This document shows, one piece after another, positions 26,601-34,634 of a stretch of 64,000 nucleotides of DNA. Within the stretch, counting starts at the first letter, position 1. Each line of letters begins with the position of its first letter. Made by a program: the position numbers and the translations under genes. Origin of the DNA: JAZDLX01 sp964538455 (lineage in GTDB: Bacteria > Electryoneota > Electryoneia > Electryoneales > Electryoneaceae); the NCBI GenBank assembly GCA_964538455.1, contig CAZIDZ010000002.1, positions 124,001 to 188,000 on the forward strand, read 5' to 3'. The notes below the pieces were generated by a model, which made no database searches, was not told the origin of the DNA, and saw only the letters and a program-made list of their open reading frames with translations.

Positions 26601-28485
26601 GATTGAGCAGGTGAATGCCAGCAACCTAGTCGACGGGTACACCGTTCAACTCGCCTCGCTGCCGCCCGCCTATGGGACGATTTCCGGGCATCTGGAAAAC
26701 AGCACGGCGGAACCGATTGCGGGAGCCGCGATTGAAGTTGTCGGCCAACGTCCGCAAACCTGGAGCGATGGAAACGGCGACTGGACGATCACGCTCACCG
26801 AGGGCGACTATGACCTGGTGATCAACAAGCCCGGCTATGCATCCAATTTTGTCCAGAATGCCACGGTTACAGCGTCCACGGATCTTCCGCTCGGAACGCA
26901 GACGATGAACAACGTGAGCGGATCGGTGGATCAGGACTCTCTCGAACTCTCTGTGCCGCTGGAGGAGGCCAGCAGTTTTTCGACGAGCTTCACGTTGACA
27001 AACACGGGCGACGCACCGATGCTGGCGCACGCCTGGTGGACGATGCTTCCCGCTTACGAGAATGATGTGGCAATGGGTGGAGGATCGAGTCTCAATCCAC
27101 CGCCCATCTTGGTAAAGTGGGTGGGCAATGGGGAGTCCAAACGTATCCGGCCGGTGATTCATGACGTGCCCGCGACCGTGCGCGGACCCGTAGCGACGGT
27201 GACCGATTTGCTCGAACCGCTTTTCCACTTCAACGCTTCGACTGGGATTGCGCCAACCGTCTATGATCTGTTCGGTGTGGGCGTGACGAACGCGGGGATC
27301 ATGCTTTCGGAGTACGGGTCGAGCACATCGTTGTATCAATTTTCAAACATCAGTCCCTATGCCTTCCAGTCGAGCGTCCCCTTCCCCGATGGCGTCTTGA
27401 TGTACAACGGGTTCAGCTTGGACATGCCGAACGACTGCATGGTCAGCGTTGACAGCCAGGGACGGGTCTGGCGTTTCAACAACGATCTAAGCATCCTCGA
27501 GCCGATTGGCAATGTGGGATTCGACGCCAACGGCTGCGCCTACAACTGGATGACGAACGAACTCTACGCCTACTACTGGGGTGACTACCTGTCCGGAAAT
27601 CCGGAGAGGTTCGTTGTCTGTGACCTGAACACCGGGGAGATACGTGATCTGCCGGTGCCTCAGGGTATCGGGGTTGTCTCCGACCTCGCTTTCGTGCCCA
27701 ACGATCCCGATGGCCTCTATATCTACGCGCTGACCCAGTACGGGGATCAGGTCTCGATCCACCGTTACAACCAACGTCATGGATTCTGGGAGACTGGTGG
27801 GAAGCGGGTGATGAATCTGCCCAGCGAATACGACTACGTGGGCGGATTCTACGCCACCCCCTGGTTCAGCATGAATGAATCGGCCAACAAGATGGATTTC
27901 GTAACCGAACAGCGGATGGACTACGTCACTACCTATGTCGACGAAGCCGGGTACACCTATGTAGACGGGTGGCGTGGTCCACCGGTGCCTTCGTGGCTGG
28001 TAATCGAAGGTCCAACGGATCCGATTGCCCCGGCAGGGAACGGCACCTTCACGGTGACGGTGGATCTGAGCCTTGATACTGCATTTACACCGACGCCCGA
28101 AACGGACACCTTCGTCGAGATTCGGCCCACAGCGGAATTTTGGCAGAACCCACCAGTGGTGAAACTCGCGATTCACTGGGGCGCCCTGGGGAGCGGAGAA
28201 ACGGCCAATGCTATGCCGGAGCGGTACGCTCTCCATCCAGTATATCCGAACCCGTTCAATCCGACGGCGACACTGAAGTATGATCTGCCAGAACCGGCGA
28301 GGGTGACCATGACCGTGTACAACGTTCTCGGACGGGAGGTTGCGAAGCTTATCGACGGGGAGATGGAATCGGCGGGTTACCATTCCGTGCACTTCGACGG
28401 CGGCCGTCTCGCCGCGGGAGTCTACTTTGTGCGGTTTGAGAGCGAGGCCTATTCGAAGGTGCGGAAGATGGTGCTGTTGAAATAG
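23605..28485 (+). CDS. Giant T9SS-exported multidomain surface protein
   Basis: 1626 residues from ATG 23605, preceded by GGGGGG and starting a signal peptide (FRKRLPWLVILPFVLFFTSEIAVA/Q). Regions in order: a jelly-roll/MAM-like domain (about 60-215), a second immune-inhibitor-A-like sandwich (about 430-540), two carboxypeptidase-regulatory-like domains (about 543-620 and 638-705), a nidogen-like region (about 855-1005; YFGTDYTSLRVYGDGVISF), a third regulatory-like domain (about 1022-1095), a propeller-like region (about 1200-1430) and a type A sorting domain in the last 90 residues (VYPNPFNPTATLKYDLPEP, YNVLGREVAKL, GVYFVRFES). No protease motif was seen. Likely a cell-surface or secreted adhesin-like protein. 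Confidence 0.9.
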   Translation: MSIFRKRLPWLVILPFVLFFTSEIAVAQIGNAVLFKSKPADIGKTAKKTPTLGFIGGEVLYENYFDQPPFDWTGMVPQHLDGWKWYSGGDFSTTILPPCMRFEFTDNAVPDEKAFTSPPVDVSGHTTVIVAYDGVFRYLKDNSSNSDYLVVEISRDGGASWEEVERTRDQLNGVCSVSTNGASEILVRFRYDDSAGGSQAVDIRIDDFQVVDVEPPSEPGNMTVYEVHGPLFGVFGLDHKVGMLISSQYPLSAAYVEYGTFDGENVTDVQTTNLNKDYQFPDRLMGYISGSYGAPGLDVAWHLVAVDIWGQQLVWPAGSGTPGTVIASTSSPRAPDSLNASAYGFHLFELDPDSWNEFMVRDGNFWTPDAPWSFNPQVIPPNDLFSPPPERETIQPGMWDPTPMFGTVPNGPYPDNADGYLTLNMDIVPGPNSIFAWYYLIDCQASIMGGTDGYNVEIQVDGGSWNIVQPIGGYPTTVLALNFYDPGFSGLAGPTASAIDLSPYEGHTVNLRFHFAGDSGNDRDYYGVSIYQMLLSGVDVPGWLVNGSVTDANSDPIVDAQVDIWPSGADYQNDPPVLRTHTNSDGTYRFFPLSTGDYILQAVAPGLEPLASTSVTVTDTAGSQFDFQPGTTATDHDFAGQVVGEDSLAGIDGVTLGLEGTGYVTTTAGGGAFDFGPIQAGTYNLLASSNPPGSQGYHDARFAAQVIGNDMPASPQYVLPAIKATQPPELTPKSHEIDVVIPNQTQLIVDGNTLTVNSEAKPPEPKTPPRKGYRVRLDGYRILPEVFPSRTFVIKGLENGHEYTVETAEDFGYGDEYLVWSDPMPATPNTLIATLTNPPINWVEIRPDSGGSGYDLYLGDYSDVSDIGGTFNYFGTDYTSLRVYGDGVISFDLSAQINYFAPQLGDPNPPNAIVAPYWTDLAPGYNSGESAWFWYDSGGNRAIIQWHAPHYTLEGPVNDADFEVILDFNDYSITFQYLTTESGWSPDALIGFEDPSGALIEQVNASNLVDGYTVQLASLPPAYGTISGHLENSTAEPIAGAAIEVVGQRPQTWSDGNGDWTITLTEGDYDLVINKPGYASNFVQNATVTASTDLPLGTQTMNNVSGSVDQDSLELSVPLEEASSFSTSFTLTNTGDAPMLAHAWWTMLPAYENDVAMGGGSSLNPPPILVKWVGNGESKRIRPVIHDVPATVRGPVATVTDLLEPLFHFNASTGIAPTVYDLFGVGVTNAGIMLSEYGSSTSLYQFSNISPYAFQSSVPFPDGVLMYNGFSLDMPNDCMVSVDSQGRVWRFNNDLSILEPIGNVGFDANGCAYNWMTNELYAYYWGDYLSGNPERFVVCDLNTGEIRDLPVPQGIGVVSDLAFVPNDPDGLYIYALTQYGDQVSIHRYNQRHGFWETGGKRVMNLPSEYDYVGGFYATPWFSMNESANKMDFVTEQRMDYVTTYVDEAGYTYVDGWRGPPVPSWLVIEGPTDPIAPAGNGTFTVTVDLSLDTAFTPTPETDTFVEIRPTAEFWQNPPVVKLAIHWGALGSGETANAMPERYALHPVYPNPFNPTATLKYDLPEPARVTMTVYNVLGREVAKLIDGEMESAGYHSVHFDGGRLAAGVYFVRFESEAYSKVRKMVLLK

Positions 28486-28505
28486 TGCTGTCCTTTTGCG
28501 GAGTA

Positions 28506-28536
28506 GGGGCCGCGGTGATCTACCCGCGGCCCCTTT
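28506..28536 (+). terminator. Hairpin terminator between convergent genes
   Basis: Stem GGGGCCGCGG / CCGCGGCCCC with an 8-base loop, followed by TTT. It lies between the stop of the giant surface protein and the stop of the minus-strand kinase, so it can serve the plus-strand gene and perhaps both. Confidence 0.8.
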
Positions 28537-28570
28537 GTGTCTCTATCCTGGATCAACATCGGCGGTAAAA

Positions 28571-30280
28571 TCAGCCTTCCGCTTCTTCAAAAGGCGGGAA
28601 CACCAGCGTGAACTTTGACCCCTTGCCGGAAGTGCTTTCCGCCAGGATGACACCGTTCCACCCCTGCACGATGCTGAAGACCGTCGCCAAGCCCAAGCCA
28701 GTGCCGTGGCCTGAGTCTTTTGTCGTGAAGTAGGGTTCGAAAATTCGCTCAAGCGTCTCCGAGTTCATCCCTTTCCCGGTGTCCTCCACAGTCAGCACGG
28801 GGCATTCCTTCTTCGCCCGGTCCGCTTTGGGTGCCGAGTTGGGAGGGAGCCTGAGTTCCGTCCTTGTACTAAGACGCAGTTCTCCCCCCTCCGGCATCGC
28901 ATCCCGAGCGTTGACCGCGAGATTGATGATCACCTGCTCCATCTGCCGTTCATCCGCCAGGATCATCGGGAGCGAAGCGTTGAAGGAAGTGGTCAAGGTG
29001 TACTGCCGCCCCAGCAGGTGTTTGAGCAGAGGCAGCAAATCGACGATGAAGCGATCAAGATCCATGGGGCGGGCCTGGACCTTCTCTAGACGGCTGAATG
29101 ACAGCAACCGCCGTGACAGATCCGCTGCCTTCTCTGTCGTTTGGAGGATTTCTTCCACGCTCTTGAAAGATGGATGAGCGTCATCCAGCTGCTCTTGAAT
29201 CAACGAAGCGTTCATTGTGATCGCGGTGAGCATATTGTTGAAATCGTGGGCGATGGAACCTGTGAATTGGCCGATGGCTTCCAGTCTCTGGGAATGTTGG
29301 AGTTGGGTCTCCAGCAGCTCGCGCTCATGTTGTGCGCTGCGGAGATCGGTAATGTCCTCGAATATGGAGATGATTCCGGTGATTTTCCCTTCCGCGTCGT
29401 GCAGCCCGGCGGAAGAAATGATTAGTTCAACGGGAGAGCCGTCTTTTTTTATCCTCGATATCTCGAGCCCGATGAATTCCTCGCCCGATCGGATTTTCGC
29501 CAGCGCAGCGCCGAATTCCTCCGCGGGCGACTTCAGCAGCGGACCGAGCACCTGGCCCACCGCTTCCGCCGCTGTCCAACCGAAAACTTTCTCCGCCGTG
29601 TGGTTCCACTCGAGGATCAAGCCTTGGGGATCGATCACCACGATCGGGAGCGGCGAGGCGTCGAAGGTGGCCTGGAGCCGCTCAAGCAGTTGGCGCATCT
29701 TTTCTTCACGCTCCACCTGTTGGGTGATGTCACGTGCGATGCCCGCTACTGCTGCCGCTTCACCCGCATGGTTGTAAATCGTCCATCCGAGTTGCTCCGT
29801 CCAAATCAGCGTACCGTCCTTTCGAATCCAACGCAGGCGAAGGTGAATCTCCGGTTTCGGATCCTCGGCCAATCCACGGTAGAGTGGGAGATCGTCGGGG
29901 TACAGGATTTTTTCGATGAGCAGCGGATCGTCATAAAACTCCTGGGGTGTGTATCCGGTTATCTGTGTTGCGGAGGCGCTAACATAGTCGAACCCCGGAT
30001 CGGGGGAGAGTCGGTAGCGGTAGACGATGTCGAGCGCGTTTTCGGCGAGGAAGTGGTACTGCCGTTCCGTTCGTTCGATTCGGTCTATCTGGCTTCTCAG
30101 CAAGGAATAGAGCAGCACCGCCGTAACGAGCACGAAGAGCCACCCCTTGTAGGTCTGAAACACACGGAAGAGAGTGAGGTTGTGATTCGTGGCTAGATCC
30201 AAGGCGTAATCGGAGAAGAGAATCCAGAGCGCTCCAATCAACAAGTAGGCTGCTGCGGTCTTGAGAGGAATTCGCTTCAT
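28571..30280 (-). CDS. Membrane-bound PAS sensor histidine kinase
   Basis: 569 residues. Two membrane helices (about 10-27 and 46-65), then PAS domain 1 (about 75-190), PAS domain 2 (about 200-320), a HisKA dimerisation domain with the phospho-His motif IAHDFNNML, and an ATPase domain (N box NLAVNARDAM, G1 VEDTGKGM, G2 GTGLGLATVFSIVQ). The HDFNNM motif marks the family that often carries a receiver; here the protein ends right after the ATPase domain and there is no receiver. No response regulator is adjacent, so it is an orphan kinase. Signal unknown. Confidence 0.92.
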   Translation of the reverse strand: MKRIPLKTAAAYLLIGALWILFSDYALDLATNHNLTLFRVFQTYKGWLFVLVTAVLLYSLLRSQIDRIERTERQYHFLAENALDIVYRYRLSPDPGFDYVSASATQITGYTPQEFYDDPLLIEKILYPDDLPLYRGLAEDPKPEIHLRLRWIRKDGTLIWTEQLGWTIYNHAGEAAAVAGIARDITQQVEREEKMRQLLERLQATFDASPLPIVVIDPQGLILEWNHTAEKVFGWTAAEAVGQVLGPLLKSPAEEFGAALAKIRSGEEFIGLEISRIKKDGSPVELIISSAGLHDAEGKITGIISIFEDITDLRSAQHERELLETQLQHSQRLEAIGQFTGSIAHDFNNMLTAITMNASLIQEQLDDAHPSFKSVEEILQTTEKAADLSRRLLSFSRLEKVQARPMDLDRFIVDLLPLLKHLLGRQYTLTTSFNASLPMILADERQMEQVIINLAVNARDAMPEGGELRLSTRTELRLPPNSAPKADRAKKECPVLTVEDTGKGMNSETLERIFEPYFTTKDSGHGTGLGLATVFSIVQGWNGVILAESTSGKGSKFTLVFPPFEEAEG

Positions 30281-30362
30281 CGGGAGTCTGGCCGTGCTTC
30301 GCTCCGTTGCTCGCTGACTAAATGTAAAGAAAATTTAAAATATTAAAGAGGAGGCGATAGAC

Positions 30363-30392
30363 AAAAAAGAAACGTCTCCCGGCCGAGAGACG
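30363..30392 (-). terminator. Intrinsic terminator after the HAD phosphatase gene (minus strand)
   Basis: On the minus strand the hairpin CGTCTC-TCGGCCGG-GAGACG is followed by TTTCTTTTTT, a classic intrinsic terminator. It ends transcription of 30417-31202. Confidence 0.85.
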
Positions 30393-30416
30393 CTCCCGAT
30401 GGCCGTCCGGAACGCG

Positions 30417-31202
30417 TTACGCCTCGACGCCCAGCGCCGGGTTGAGGTCCGCGATCGAAGGGACGATTTCGTCCGGTTCGATTCCCGATCGCGTAACGAA
30501 GTCGGCGTCATATTTTCCTGTTTTCACCTGTACCGTCTTCATCCCAAGCCGTTTCGCGCCGAGGATGTCCGCTTCGATGTCATCCCCGACCATCAAGGCG
30601 TTCTCGGGGCGTAGACGGTAGCGTGTCAGCAGGCCCCTGAAAAAGCCGGGGGCCGGTTTGCCGACGACATCCGCCTTCTTCCCCGTGGCGTACTCGATCG
30701 CCGCCACATAGGGGCCAAGGTCGAGACGGAGTCCCATTTCATCGCGCCAGAAACGGTTTTTCTGCAGAGCGATCAGTTCGCTGCCGGTAAAGGTCAACCG
30801 GAAGATCTGGTCAAGGATTTCGGGCGTGAACCCATCTCCCAGGTCACCCATGATTACGGCTCCCGCGCGCTGGGTGGTAATCTTCAACCCTTCGAAATCC
30901 TCCAGGATATCATCGGCGACGAACAATGCTGCGCTTGGCCGTTTCATCTGAAGAATCTTCTCGCGGGCGACAATCGCCGGGCAGAGGACGTCATCCTCGT
31001 CGAGATGAAAGCCCAGTTTCTGGAGTTCTTCGTGGATTTTGCGGCGCGGTTTTCGGGTGGTGTTGGTCACGTACGAGATTTTAATCCCCAGGGACAGCAA
31101 CTTGTTCACCGTTGTCGTACCGCCAGGAATCGGCTGGTCACCCAGCATCAGAACGCCGTCAATATCAAGAAATACATGCTGGATACCGCGAATGGTCGCC
31201 AT
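30417..31202 (-). CDS. HAD-IIA family hydrolase (NagD/LHPP-like)
   Basis: 261 residues from the ATG at 31202; the longer frame upstream lacks family similarity. Motif I is FLDIDGVLMLG, motif II is YVTNTTRKPRR and motif IV is MVGDDIEADILGAKRLGMKTV. The cap between motifs is the type C2 cap of NagD-like enzymes, and GMKTVQVKTGKY is the usual end. The family dephosphorylates small metabolites such as nucleotides or sugar phosphates; the substrate is not known. Divergent from polA, with a terminator downstream. Confidence 0.9.
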   Translation of the reverse strand: MATIRGIQHVFLDIDGVLMLGDQPIPGGTTTVNKLLSLGIKISYVTNTTRKPRRKIHEELQKLGFHLDEDDVLCPAIVAREKILQMKRPSAALFVADDILEDFEGLKITTQRAGAVIMGDLGDGFTPEILDQIFRLTFTGSELIALQKNRFWRDEMGLRLDLGPYVAAIEYATGKKADVVGKPAPGFFRGLLTRYRLRPENALMVGDDIEADILGAKRLGMKTVQVKTGKYDADFVTRSGIEPDEIVPSIADLNPALGVEA

Positions 31203-31435
31203 GAGGAATTCGGTCCCTTGGTTGGAGGATTCGTGCAGTACTCTTCTCCGGGTCGTTGAATATAGAGTTTTGTCCAATGAATGCAAGGATTTCCGTGAAT
31301 TCTCCGGGAGTCCGCACCGTCGGGCGGCCGGAGGCCCGCCGTTCACGGTTCGAACAGGCCGGCGCTTGCCCCAATCAGGCCCCGCAACTACCTTTCCGGG
31401 GCGCTCCGCAACGATCATTCCACCAGGGAATCACC

Positions 31436-34174
31436 ATGCCGAAACGCCTGTTTCTTATTGACGCCATGGCGCAGATCTACCGCGCTCATTTCGCCATGGC
31501 AAGAAGCCCGCTGTTTACCAGCAAAGGCGAAAATGTATCCGCCGTCTTCGGGGTGGCCAATACCCTGCTCGCCCTGATCGACCGCGAAAAACCGGACCTT
31601 CTGGCCGCGGTGTATGATACGCGCGAACCCACCTTCCGGCACCACATCTACCCGGAATACAAGGCGACGCGGGAAAAAATGCCCGAGGAGCTGGCGGAGC
31701 AACTCCCACGCCTGGATGAAGTCCTGGATGTATTGAAAATAAAGAAGTTGATCCTGCCGGGCTACGAGGCGGACGATCTCATCGGAACGGTGGCAAAACA
31801 GGCTTCCACCGGCGATTACGAGGTCTATCTTGTCACCGGCGACAAGGATTACTACCAGCTTGTGCGTGACAATGTCCTGTTCTACAATAATTCCAAGGGT
31901 TTGGACAATGTAGCGATCCTCGGACCGGAGCAGGTGAAGGAGGTTTTCGGGGTCTCGCCGCACCAGGTGATCGATGTACTCGCTCTGGCCGGGGACAGCA
32001 GCGACAACGTCCCCGGAGTGCCTGGGGTCGGCCCAAAAAAGGCGATCGGCTTTGTCACCGAATACGGCAACGTGGAGGATGTGCTCAACCACGCCAATGA
32101 CATCGGGGGCAAAACTGGTGAAAACCTGAAGGAATTCCGGGAGCAGGCGATGCTCTCGAAGGACTTGGTCACGATTCGTACTCAAGCGCCGATCGAGTTC
32201 AACATCGAAGAACTGACCTACGGTCCCTGGGACGGAGATGAGGTTCGCGATCTGTTCTCCGAGCTGGAATTCCGCAGTCTTTTCAAGTACTTGGACGTCG
32301 AGCCGCGAAGGACAGCGGATGAACCCGGCAAGCTGGACTACAAACCGGTCACCACGGTCAATGTGTTGACCAAGCTCGTTCGGGAGCTGAAGAAGTCGAA
32401 ACGGTTCGCGGTGGACACCGAGACCACGAGCACCGATCCCGTTCGTGCACAGCTCGTCGGGATCTCGGTGTCGGTCAAGGCGGGGGAGGCTCGTTATATC
32501 CCGGTCAACTACTTTCAGTTCGAGGGGGAGCCCGCGCCGCCGTCTGACGGCCGTTCCCTATCTGAATTGGATGACGCCGCCCGCAGAATTGTGGAGATGG
32601 TGAAGCCCGCGTTGGAGGGAGGGCCGGGAAAGATCGCGCAGCACGCCAAGTATGATTTCCTGATTCTCGAGCGCTACGGCGTCAATGTGCATCCCCTCGT
32701 TTTCGACCCGATGCTCGCCGACTACCTGCTGAATCCCGCACAACGCGGACATGGCCTCGACCAGCTCGCGATGAACTATCTCAAGCTGCAGAAAATCGAG
32801 ACGAAGGAACTGATCGGCACCGGCAAGGGACAGATCACGATGGACCGTGTCCCGCTCAAGCAGATCACGCAGTACGCGTGTGAGGATGCCGACGTCACTT
32901 TGCGCCTTGTCGATGAGATCGAGCCCAGGATCGAGAGCGAGAACCTCGTGGATCTGCTTCGTGAAGTTGAGCTGCCGCTGGAATACGTGCTGATGCGCAT
33001 GGAGGCGCGCGGCGTCCGCCTCGACACGGATTTTCTCGCGGAGATGAGCGTTGATCTGCGCACACGGATGGATGAGCTCGAAGCGGAGTGCCACAAGCTC
33101 GCCGGACAGGAATTCAACCTGAACAGCCCCAGCCAGCTAAGCACAATTCTTTTCGAGAAGATGCACCTGCCGACGAAAATGTCGCGCAAGCTGAAGTCCG
33201 GGGGCTGGTCCACGGACCAGTCGGTGCTCGAACGTCTCGCGCCGCTTGACCCGTTGCCGAAAAGCATCCTCGAGCACCGGGCGCTCGCCAAGCTGTCCGG
33301 AACCTACGTGGACGCTCTGCCACAGCTTGTCAACCCGGACACCGGACGGCTGCACACCAGCTACCACCAGACCGTCGCCAGCACCGGCCGCCTCTCCTCC
33401 TCGGACCCGAACCTGCAGAACATCCCGATCCGCACCGAACTCGGCGCGGAGATCCGCAAGGCGTTTGTCGCGGACAAGGGGCACACCCTGCTCTCGGCGG
33501 ACTACAGCCAGGTCGAGCTGCGGATGATGGCCCACCTATCGGGCGACAAGGCGCTGATCGATGCGTTCAAGCGTGGGGAGGACATTCACGCCGCGACCGC
33601 CGCCGAGATTTTCAACGTGCCTATCGAGATGGTCTCCAAGGAGCAGCGGAGCGCGTCAAAGGCGGTCAACTTCGGCGTGCTCTTCGGGATGCGGGAGTAC
33701 GGCCTCTCCAGCCGCATGGGGATCGGTTTGGACAAGGCGCGGGAGTTCATCGACGGTTACTTCGCCGCGTTTCCCAAGGTGAAGCGGTTCATCGATGAAC
33801 TGCTGGAGGGTGCACACAAGGAGGGTGTTGTGCGGACGATCCTCGGCCGCCACCGCCCGATGCCCGAGCTGAAGCAGTCGAACCAGAACGTCGTCCAGCA
33901 GGGGGAGCGGATTGCGATTGCCACGGCCGTTCAGGGGAGCGCGGCGGACCTGATCAAGGTGGCGATGATCCGGCTCGACCGCGATATCGAGAAAAAGAAA
34001 CTGCCCTACCGGATGCTGCTCCAAGTGCACGATGAGCTGGTGTTCGAGGTGCCGAAGGGTGAGAAAAAAGCCGCCGCGGAGTTCATCAAGGAGCGTATGG
34101 AATCGGCGATGGAGCTGAAAGTGCCCCTCGTCGCCGACTGCGGCTGGGGCGCTAACTGGCTCGAGGCGCATTGA
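31436..34174 (+). CDS. polA: DNA polymerase I
   Basis: 912 residues from ATG 31436, chosen because the family begins LFLIDAMAQIYRAHFA; the frame is open to 31256 but that part is not conserved. Domains: 5'-3' exonuclease (about 1-300; GDSSDNVPGVPGVGPKKA), 3'-5' exonuclease (about 320-500) with an intact DTET motif, KYDFLIL and YACEDAD, so proofreading is expected, and the polymerase (about 530-912) with DYSQVELRMMAHLSGD, KAVNFGVLFGM and QVHDELVFEV. It removes RNA primers and fills gaps in repair. Stands alone in its transcription unit. Confidence 0.97.
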   Translation: MPKRLFLIDAMAQIYRAHFAMARSPLFTSKGENVSAVFGVANTLLALIDREKPDLLAAVYDTREPTFRHHIYPEYKATREKMPEELAEQLPRLDEVLDVLKIKKLILPGYEADDLIGTVAKQASTGDYEVYLVTGDKDYYQLVRDNVLFYNNSKGLDNVAILGPEQVKEVFGVSPHQVIDVLALAGDSSDNVPGVPGVGPKKAIGFVTEYGNVEDVLNHANDIGGKTGENLKEFREQAMLSKDLVTIRTQAPIEFNIEELTYGPWDGDEVRDLFSELEFRSLFKYLDVEPRRTADEPGKLDYKPVTTVNVLTKLVRELKKSKRFAVDTETTSTDPVRAQLVGISVSVKAGEARYIPVNYFQFEGEPAPPSDGRSLSELDDAARRIVEMVKPALEGGPGKIAQHAKYDFLILERYGVNVHPLVFDPMLADYLLNPAQRGHGLDQLAMNYLKLQKIETKELIGTGKGQITMDRVPLKQITQYACEDADVTLRLVDEIEPRIESENLVDLLREVELPLEYVLMRMEARGVRLDTDFLAEMSVDLRTRMDELEAECHKLAGQEFNLNSPSQLSTILFEKMHLPTKMSRKLKSGGWSTDQSVLERLAPLDPLPKSILEHRALAKLSGTYVDALPQLVNPDTGRLHTSYHQTVASTGRLSSSDPNLQNIPIRTELGAEIRKAFVADKGHTLLSADYSQVELRMMAHLSGDKALIDAFKRGEDIHAATAAEIFNVPIEMVSKEQRSASKAVNFGVLFGMREYGLSSRMGIGLDKAREFIDGYFAAFPKVKRFIDELLEGAHKEGVVRTILGRHRPMPELKQSNQNVVQQGERIAIATAVQGSAADLIKVAMIRLDRDIEKKKLPYRMLLQVHDELVFEVPKGEKKAAAEFIKERMESAMELKVPLVADCGWGANWLEAH

Positions 34175-34267
34175 ACGGCCTGAAATAGGAACACATTAAA
34201 ACAGGGCGTATCGGACAGACTGGATATGCATTTTTGGGAGGTGGACGGAGAGGATTCGGTGTCTTTG

Positions 34268-34347
34268 GTCATCCCCCGACTTGATCGGGGGATCCAGGCT
34301 GTTCATAAGGGCTTAAACTGGATTGCCCGGTCAAGCCGGGCAATGAC
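34268..34347. repeat. Nested palindrome, ATTGCCCGG type
   Basis: Hairpin ATCCCCCGA / TCGGGGGAT (34271-34293) and hairpin ATTGCCCGG / CCGGGCAAT (34322-34344), flanked by GTCAT (34268) and ATGAC (34343-34347), with inner ATCCAG / CTGGAT complementarity. The whole can fold as a cruciform. Palindromes of the ATTGCCCGGTCAAGCCGGGCAAT type are common intergenic repeats in many proteobacterial genomes. Confidence 0.8.
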
Positions 34348-34429
34348 TCGACGGGAAACAAATAAATCCTGTTGGGCAATCCGCCGAAGGGCGGACAGGG
34401 CCAACAGGGCTAACAGGACCAATACAACA

Positions 34430-34528
34430 GTCATCCTGAACCGCCGAAGGCGTGTGAAGGATCTTTGTTTTCGACAAAACATAGATTCTTCCCCGATGGA
34501 TCGGGACAGGCACTTCGTTCAGAATGAC
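34430..34528. repeat. GTCATCCTGA-type palindromic repeat, longer copy
   Basis: Outer arms GTCATCCTGAA (34430) and TTCAGAATGAC (to 34528) enclose GAAGGATCTTTGTTTTCGAC and AGATTCTTCC. Same family as 19116-19187. This copy carries an extra palindromic segment (CCCGATGGATCGGG, about 34492-34505) inside one arm. Confidence 0.75.
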
Positions 34529-34634
34529 TACTGCGACGTGTGGCCTGATCCCGACAGTTCGAGATCGGGCGTCAGACCAGGCGTCGCTAGAGGAATACGC
34601 CACGGGCTATTTCAGGTGAGCTTCAAATGGAGGA

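Larger units (their letters stand above)
34175..34634. other. Intergenic region packed with palindromic repeats
   Basis: 460 bases between polA and the subtilase gene with no supported gene. It contains two repeat elements (34268-34347 and 34430-34528) and a small hairpin CCGCC-GAA-GGGCGG (34380-34394). Confidence 0.6.

Noticed and set aside
34268..34528. CRISPR-like array
   Set aside because: Repeats are nested palindromes without regular spacers, and no cas gene is present.
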